In this document: positions 1-2,963 of the stretch, piece after piece | Layout of the letters: the number at the start of each line of letters is the position of its first letter | How positions within the stretch are numbered: the stretch's first letter is position 1 | Notes under the pieces: model-generated | Databases searched by the model: none | Told to the model about the DNA's origin: nothing | What the model saw: only the letters and a program-made list of their open reading frames with translations | Program-made: the position numbers and the translations under genes | Assembly (NCBI GenBank): GCA_017998735.1 | Contig: JAGOCN010000091.1 | Coordinates: 1 to 6,883 of the forward strand | DNA from: Giesbergeria sp. | Lineage (GTDB): Bacteria; Pseudomonadota; Gammaproteobacteria; Burkholderiales; Burkholderiaceae_C | Length of the DNA stretch: 6,883 nt | Reading direction: 5' to 3'

Positions 1-46
1 GCTCCAGGTAGGCTTTCAACTGGGTCTTGAGGGTGTCGTCAAGCAT
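1..46 (-). CDS. ahpF: AhpF, alkyl hydroperoxide reductase flavoprotein subunit (N-terminal fragment, runs off the window)
   Basis: Only the first 15 codons are present. They read MLDDTLKTQLKAYLE, which closely matches the start of enterobacterial AhpF (MLDTNMKTQLKAYLE). AhpF is the cytosolic NADH-dependent FAD flavoprotein that re-reduces the disulfide of AhpC, so the placement directly downstream of ahpC on the same strand supports the call. The ATG at 44-46 is preceded by AGGAG (54-58 on the plus map) with a 7-base spacer, which fixes the start. The ahpC stop lies 101 bases upstream, and an intrinsic terminator stands between the two genes. Expression therefore needs read-through or a promoter in the short gap. 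Nothing can be said about the rest of the protein. Confidence 0.88.
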   Translation of the reverse strand, partial: MLDDTLKTQLKAYLE

Positions 47-53
47 GGCAAAA

Positions 54-58
54 CTCCT
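54..58 (-). promoter_or_regulatory. Ribosome binding site of ahpF
   Basis: The minus strand reads AGGAG seven bases before the ATG at 46. It lies downstream of the ahpC terminator, so ahpF keeps its own strong translation signal even though its transcription would be attenuated. Confidence 0.75.
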
Positions 59-77
59 GAAATTTCAATTTTTGGGT

Positions 78-108
78 AAAAAAAAGCCCGGGCGCCAGGC
101 ACCCGGGC
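78..108 (-). terminator. Intrinsic terminator between ahpC and ahpF
   Basis: On the minus strand a perfect 7-bp GC stem (GCCCGGG / CCCGGGC, plus positions 86-92 and 102-108) closes a 9-base loop. It is followed directly by eight T (plus-strand A at 78-85). It begins 40 bases after the ahpC stop and ends 32 bases before the ahpF start. It can close the ahpC transcript or act as an attenuator that makes AhpC more abundant than AhpF. The strength is inferred from the shape; no energy was computed. Confidence 0.85.
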
Positions 109-147
109 GTCATGCATCAGTTCAGCACTGGAGCGGCGTCGGCCCGC

Positions 148-711
148 TCAGATCTTGCCGACCAGGTCCAGCGAAGGGGCAATGGTCTTCTCGCCCTCTT
201 TCCACTTGGCCGGGCAGACTTCGCCGGGGTGCGCTGCGGTGTACTGGGCGGCCTTGAGCTTGCGCAGGGTTTCCTGGATGTCGCGGGCGATTTCGTTGGA
301 ATGCACTTCCATGGTCTTGATGACGCCATCAGGGTTGATGATGAAGGTGCCGCGCAGCGCCAGGCCTTCTTCGTCGATGTGCACGTCAAAAGCCTTGGTC
401 AGCTGGTGCGTCGGGTCGCCCACCAGCGGGAAGTTGGCCTTGCCGACGGCGGGCGATGTCTCATGCCACACCTTGTGCGAGAAATGCGTGTCGGTGGTGA
501 CGATGTAGACCTCGGCGCCGGCCTTCTGGAAATGGGCGTAGTTGTCGGCCGCGTCTTCCACTTCGGTGGGGCAGTTGAAGGTGAAAGCGGCGGGCATGAA
601 GATCACCACGGACCACTTGCCCTGCAGGTTCTGTTCAGTGACTTCAACGAACTTGCCGTTGTGAAAGGCCTGGGCCTTGAAGGGCTGGACTTGGGTGTTG
701 ATCAGGGACAT
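148..711 (-). CDS. ahpC: AhpC, alkyl hydroperoxide reductase peroxiredoxin subunit
   Basis: This is a 187-residue typical 2-Cys peroxiredoxin of the AhpC/Prx1 group, the same length as E. coli AhpC. It reduces H2O2, organic hydroperoxides and peroxynitrite in the cytosol and is recycled by AhpF. The peroxidatic cysteine is C47 in PAAFTFNCPTE, which fits the PxxxTxxC active-site pattern (P40, T44, C47). The resolving cysteine is C166 in HPGEVCPAKW, and the C-terminus SLDLVGKI is that of the family. The N-terminus MSLINTQVQPF also matches. AAGGAAA lies 5-11 bases before the ATG and supports the start. Residues next to the active site (MPAAFTFN rather than the enteric YPADFTFV) follow a form I recall from beta-proteobacteria. 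It is divergent from bfr and is followed by a terminator and then ahpF. An OxyR-like site lies upstream. Confidence 0.97.
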   Translation of the reverse strand: MSLINTQVQPFKAQAFHNGKFVEVTEQNLQGKWSVVIFMPAAFTFNCPTEVEDAADNYAHFQKAGAEVYIVTTDTHFSHKVWHETSPAVGKANFPLVGDPTHQLTKAFDVHIDEEGLALRGTFIINPDGVIKTMEVHSNEIARDIQETLRKLKAAQYTAAHPGEVCPAKWKEGEKTIAPSLDLVGKI

Positions 712-779
712 TGAAGTTTCCTTTGCGGGTTGAAATGAACACAGGACTGAAGCATAAGAGAAAGAAGATCATCAATCCA

Positions 780-816
780 ATCAATTGATTTCATAGATGC
801 GATACCTTAAGGCTAT
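780..816 (-). promoter_or_regulatory. Candidate OxyR site upstream of ahpC, in the divergent ahpC-bfr gap
   Basis: Read on the plus strand the site is ATCA-N7-TCAT-N7-ATAC-N7-CTAT, against the OxyR pattern ATAG-N7-CTAT-N7-ATAG-N7-CTAT. That is 11 of 16 specified bases with exact spacing. The bfr-proximal half is the strong one (ATAC-N7-CTAT, 7 of 8). It sits in an inverted repeat GCGATA / TATCGC (799-804, 814-819) around the palindrome CCTTAAGG. The site lies 69-105 bases upstream of the ahpC ATG. A weak -10-like TATGCT (minus strand, plus 751-756) with a poor -35 near 775-780 would suit an activator-dependent promoter. OxyR control of ahpC is established in many proteobacteria; that this sequence binds OxyR is inference. 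It could also serve bfr. Confidence 0.45.
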
Positions 817-823
817 CGCTCTT

Positions 824-883
824 TCCGTTTCTGTTTGCATTCCCCTTTCTGTTGCTGCTTTCGTCTCCGTTCTCATCCCCGTT
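824..883. repeat. Degenerate hexanucleotide tandem repeat (TCYGTT-like), about ten units
   Basis: Ten contiguous six-base units can be laid out without gaps. TCCGTT occurs at 824 and 866, TCTGTT at 830 and 848, and CCCGTT at 878, with diverged units between them. Most units are pyrimidine-rich and end in TT. The tract lies between the OxyR-like site and bfr. It may be a decayed microsatellite or a pyrimidine-rich spacer; no function is visible. A related array is at 1613-1648. Confidence 0.5.
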
Positions 884-999
884 TTGCCTGGCGGCAGGGC
901 AGCGCACCTGACCGGCAGCCCATTTGCATGGCAATGCACAGCGGCTTGCGCAAGCAACGACAATGGACGTTTTCCAGAACGCACAAAAAGGAGTCCACC

Positions 1000-1476
1000 A
1001 TGAAGGGTGACGCACAGGTCATTGGCCACTTGCAGGCCCAGCTCAAGAACGAGCTGACCGCCATCAACCAGTATTTTCTGCACTACCGCATGCTCAAGCA
1101 CTGGGGTTTTGACAAGCTGGCGAAGAAGGAATACGACGAGTCGATTGGCGAGATGAAGCACGCCGACTGGCTGATGGACCGCATTTTCATGCTGGACGGC
1201 CTGCCCAACCTGCAGGACCTGGCCAAGCTGCAGGTGGGCGAGGACGTGCCGGAAATCCTGGCCTGCGACCTGCGCATGGAGTACGGCGCCCAGGCCACCA
1301 TCAAGGAAGGCATGGCCCACTGCGAAACGGTGCGCGACTATGTGTCCCGCGACCTGCTGCAGAAGATCCTGGACGACACCGAAGAGCACATCGACTTTCT
1401 GGAGACGCAGATCGAACTGGTGGCCAAGGTCGGCCTGCCCAACTACCTGCAGTCGCAGATGGGCGAAGTGGACTGA
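1000..1476 (+). CDS. bfr: Bacterioferritin
   Basis: This 158-residue protein has the same length as E. coli Bfr and matches it throughout (MKGD start, NELTAINQYFLH, EMKHAD, DGLPNLQDL, HDYVSRD-like RDYVSRD, NYLQSQM end). Bacterioferritin forms a 24-subunit haem-containing shell that oxidises Fe(II) at a di-iron centre and stores it as mineral. Visible ligands are E18, Y25, E51, H54, E94 and H130, and the haem ligand M52 is present. The position equal to E. coli E127, a di-iron ligand, is T127 here, followed by E128 and E129. AAGGAG at 988-993, six bases before the ATG, decides the start. An in-frame upstream ATG at 835 would add 55 residues with no family similarity and was not used. A terminator follows 28 bases after the stop. 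The gene diverges from ahpC, which suggests linked peroxide and iron control. Confidence 0.96.
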   Translation: MKGDAQVIGHLQAQLKNELTAINQYFLHYRMLKHWGFDKLAKKEYDESIGEMKHADWLMDRIFMLDGLPNLQDLAKLQVGEDVPEILACDLRMEYGAQATIKEGMAHCETVRDYVSRDLLQKILDDTEEHIDFLETQIELVAKVGLPNYLQSQMGEVD

Positions 1477-1503
1477 GCCCTGGCGGCCCGGTTGACAGAC
1501 ACC

Positions 1504-1530
1504 AGCGGGCTGCCTTCAGCCCGCTTTTTT
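1504..1530 (+). terminator. Intrinsic terminator of bfr
   Basis: A perfect 9-bp stem (AGCGGGCTG / CAGCCCGCT, 1504-1512 and 1517-1525) with a 4-base loop CCTT ends in a run of six T (1525-1530). It starts 28 bases after the bfr stop. It separates bfr from the VF530-family gene. Confidence 0.93.
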
Positions 1531-1591
1531 GTGCGCGCACGGTTTGGGTTTTTGCAATACGGCGCGTGGCGCACCGATATGCTTGTCCTCC

Positions 1592-2005
1592 ATGAACTGC
1601 CCGCCGCCCTCCTCCGATTCCGCTTCCGTTCCCGGTTCCGGTTCCGACGCCCCCTCCAGACCCGGCACGCAGCCGCCCGGCACCCCGGCACCGCCAACCG
1701 TGCCTGCCGGGCAGCCGGAACTTGAAACGGCTGCAAAACCTGTCGCTCCTGCTGCTGTTGCTCTAGCCACTCCTGCCCAGCCACGCAACCCGCTGCATGG
1801 CGTGACGCTGGAAGCCATGGTGACGGCGCTGTCGGCGCACTACGGCTGGCAAGGATTGGGCGAGCGCATTCCGGTGCGCTGCTTTCAAAGCGACCCCAGC
1901 GTGGCGTCCAGCCTGAAATTTTTGCGCAAGACACCCTGGGCGCGCGAAAAAACGGAAAGCCTGTACCTGTTCATGCTGCGCGAGCAACGCCGCAGTGGCA
2001 AATAG
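1592..2005 (+). CDS. VF530/DUF2132 family protein with Pro/Ala/Ser-rich N-terminal extension
   Basis: The C-terminal part (residues about 65-131 of 137) is a textbook VF530 domain: [47 protein letters not shown] and ESLYLFMLR. The family is named for a Vibrio fischeri protein and is described as DNA-binding; its cellular role is not known to me. Most members are little more than this domain, so residues 1-64 are an addition. They are low complexity, rich in P, A, S and G, probably disordered, and partly encoded by the hexanucleotide array at 1613-1648. The start is uncertain. The ATG at 1592 has no Shine-Dalgarno, but it is the only ATG between the bfr terminator and the domain. An in-frame ATG at 1529 lies inside that terminator and is unlikely. 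No terminator was seen after the stop. Confidence 0.82.
   Translation: MNCPPPSSDSASVPGSGSDAPSRPGTQPPGTPAPPTVPAGQPELETAAKPVAPAAVALATPAQPRNPLHGVTLEAMVTALSAHYGWQGLGERIPVRCFQSDPSVASSLKFLRKTPWAREKTESLYLFMLREQRRSGK
1613..1648. repeat. Hexanucleotide tandem repeat TCCGNN, six units
   Basis: Six contiguous units (TCCGAT at 1613, TCCGCT at 1619, TCCGTT at 1625, CCCGGT at 1631, TCCGGT at 1637, TCCGAC at 1643) differ almost only in their last two bases. Being a multiple of three, the array keeps the VF530 frame and encodes part of the Ser/Gly/Asp-rich N-terminal tail. It shares the TCCGTT unit with the array at 824-883. Confidence 0.7.
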
Positions 2006-2071
2006 GCGCAATCTCTCAGAGCCTGCTTGCGATCCTGTTTCAAGAGGGAATTGAAAAAGTCGCCCTGGAAA

Positions 2072-2115
2072 GTTGCATGCAACGCGCTGGACGCGTAGCA
2101 TGTTGCATGTAACGC
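2072..2115 (+). promoter_or_regulatory. Candidate promoter and twin operator of the mazEF-like operon
   Basis: Two 14-mers, GTTGCATGCAACGC (2072-2085) and GTTGCATGTAACGC (2102-2115), differ at one base and start 30 bases apart, about three helical turns. Each holds a palindrome, perfect in the first (GTTGCATGCAAC). A possible promoter, TTGCAT (2073-2078) and TAGCAT (2096-2101) with a 17-base spacer, lies within and between them, so bound protein would block it. Autorepression by antitoxin or toxin-antitoxin complex is the rule for type II systems. That these repeats are the operator is inference from position and symmetry. Confidence 0.55.
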
Positions 2116-2119
2116 AACC

Positions 2120-2126
2120 AAGGGGA
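2120..2126 (+). promoter_or_regulatory. Ribosome binding site of the antitoxin gene
   Basis: AAGGGGA stands five bases before the ATG at 2132 and fixes the antitoxin start. The toxin gene has no separate site of comparable strength and depends on the ATGA overlap. Confidence 0.7.
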
Positions 2127-2131
2127 CTCCC

Positions 2132-2356
2132 ATGACCACAGCAAATGTCAATGCACGGGTGCAAAAGCACCGTGATGCGCTGCGCATGGCGGGACTGCGC
2201 CCGGTGCAAATCTGGGTTCCCGACACACGCCGGCCAGACTTTGCCGCCGAGTGCCGCCGCCAGTCGCTCCTGGCCGCACAGGCCGACAGTGCCGATGCAA
2301 GCCTGCAGCGCTTCATGGATGAAGCGCTCGAAGACATGGACGGCTGGACGGAATGA
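2132..2356 (+). CDS. MazE-family (DUF3018-type) antitoxin
   Basis: This 74-residue protein carries NARVQKHRDALRMAGLRPVQIWVPDTRRPDF near the N-terminus, the pattern I know from the short MazE-like antitoxins (DUF3018) paired with MazF/PemK toxins. The basic N-terminal half with the QIWVPD strand is presumably the DNA-binding part. The acidic C-terminal tail (FMDEALEDMDGWTE) is the likely toxin-binding segment. It should neutralise the toxin encoded next and repress the operon. The stop overlaps the toxin start as ATGA (2353-2356), a sign of translational coupling. AAGGGGA ahead of the ATG supports the start. The family call is by recalled similarity; the division of labour within the protein is inferred. 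Confidence 0.82.
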   Translation: MTTANVNARVQKHRDALRMAGLRPVQIWVPDTRRPDFAAECRRQSLLAAQADSADASLQRFMDEALEDMDGWTE

Positions 2357-2679
2357 CACGCGGTGATTTCGTGACCATCGCCATGCAAGGCGACTTTGGC
2401 AAACCCCGGCCCGCCCTGGTGGTCCAGGCAGATCAGTTCAACGCGCACGCCAGCGTCACCGTGCTGCCGGTCACGGGCACGCTGGTGGCTGCGCCGCTGC
2501 TGCGTGTGACCGTTCAACCAGGTGCGGGCAATGGTTTGCAAAAGCCGTCGCAGGTGATGGTGGACAAGGCCATGACCGTCAAGCGCGACAAAATTGGGCC
2601 TTCTTTCGGGCGCATTGATGTCGATGCGTTGATCGAGGTGGAGCGCTGCCTGGCAGTGTTTTTGGGGATTGCGAAATAA
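2353..2679 (+). CDS. MazF/PemK-family toxin (endoribonuclease)
   Basis: This 108-residue protein has the MazF/PemK fold signature. It starts with TRGDFVTIAMQ, then GKPRPALVVQ, then TVLPVTGT, and continues with KPSQVMVDKAMTVKRDKIG and a C-terminal helix ending VFLGIAK. MazF toxins cut single-stranded RNA at short motifs and stop growth when the antitoxin is lost. By alignment R19 (in KPRPALVV) matches the catalytic R29 of E. coli MazF, and T41 or T43 (in PVTGT) matches its T52 region. The size is typical. The four-base ATGA overlap with the antitoxin gene supports the start and the pairing. No frameshift or premature stop is seen, so the toxin looks intact. The cleavage motif cannot be read from the sequence. 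Confidence 0.92.
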   Translation: MTRGDFVTIAMQGDFGKPRPALVVQADQFNAHASVTVLPVTGTLVAAPLLRVTVQPGAGNGLQKPSQVMVDKAMTVKRDKIGPSFGRIDVDALIEVERCLAVFLGIAK

Positions 2680-2963
2680 ACCCTGTGTTGGCAACCAGGA
2701 AAGGGTCGATGCCGGCCTCTAGAGTTTCAGCAGCGCTGAGTGCGAACGCCATGTTCGCTGCTGTGGCTATTGCGGGCCAGGGTGAAATCGCTCTGGGCCA
2801 ACCGTACGTGCCTGTCACCCTGGGCGCCCTGCACCTCAATGACCAACGCCTGCGCCGCGCCTGGTTTGGCCGGATTCAGGTCAGCGCTTTTTGTGCACCA
2901 ACGCGTTGCGACGGGTGATGGAAAAAGGCCTGGACAACGTATTTGCCGCACCCAACGCCCGCC
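2680..2963. other. Gap between toxin gene and comEC with no supported gene
   Basis: These 284 bases lie between the convergent ends of mazF and comEC. Reading frames of about 75-85 codons exist on both strands, but none has a good ribosome site or a sequence I recognise. One minus-strand frame (about 2727-2951) has coding-like third positions and could be a decayed fragment. No hairpin with a T-tract was found, so neither neighbouring gene has a visible terminator here. A 10-base string CGGCCTCTAG (2713-2722) equals the start of the repeat core at 5643-5652. A 10-base palindrome CAACGCGTTG lies near 2899-2908. Confidence 0.4.

Noticed and set aside
112..714. A 200-codon plus-strand frame opposite ahpC
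   Set aside because: ahpC on the other strand matches its family end to end with both catalytic cysteines; the opposite frame has no known domain.
944..955. 12-bp palindrome GCTTGCGCAAGC upstream of bfr
   Set aside because: Perfect, but single and without promoter elements in register. It resembles no Fur box or other known site I can name, so it is noted but not called as an operator.
835..999. Upstream in-frame extension of bfr to an ATG at 835
   Set aside because: It would add 55 residues to a protein that already matches the 158-residue family exactly; AAGGAG precedes the ATG at 1000.
781..1389. A 202-codon minus-strand frame opposite bfr
   Set aside because: Antisense shadow of bfr; its start lies inside bfr and its tail reads the hexamer array.
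1885..2694. A 269-codon minus-strand frame antisense to the VF530 and mazEF genes
   Set aside because: It mirrors three plus-strand genes with clear family matches, has no recognisable domain, and its repeated ALHAT peptide is only the two operator 14-mers read in reverse.
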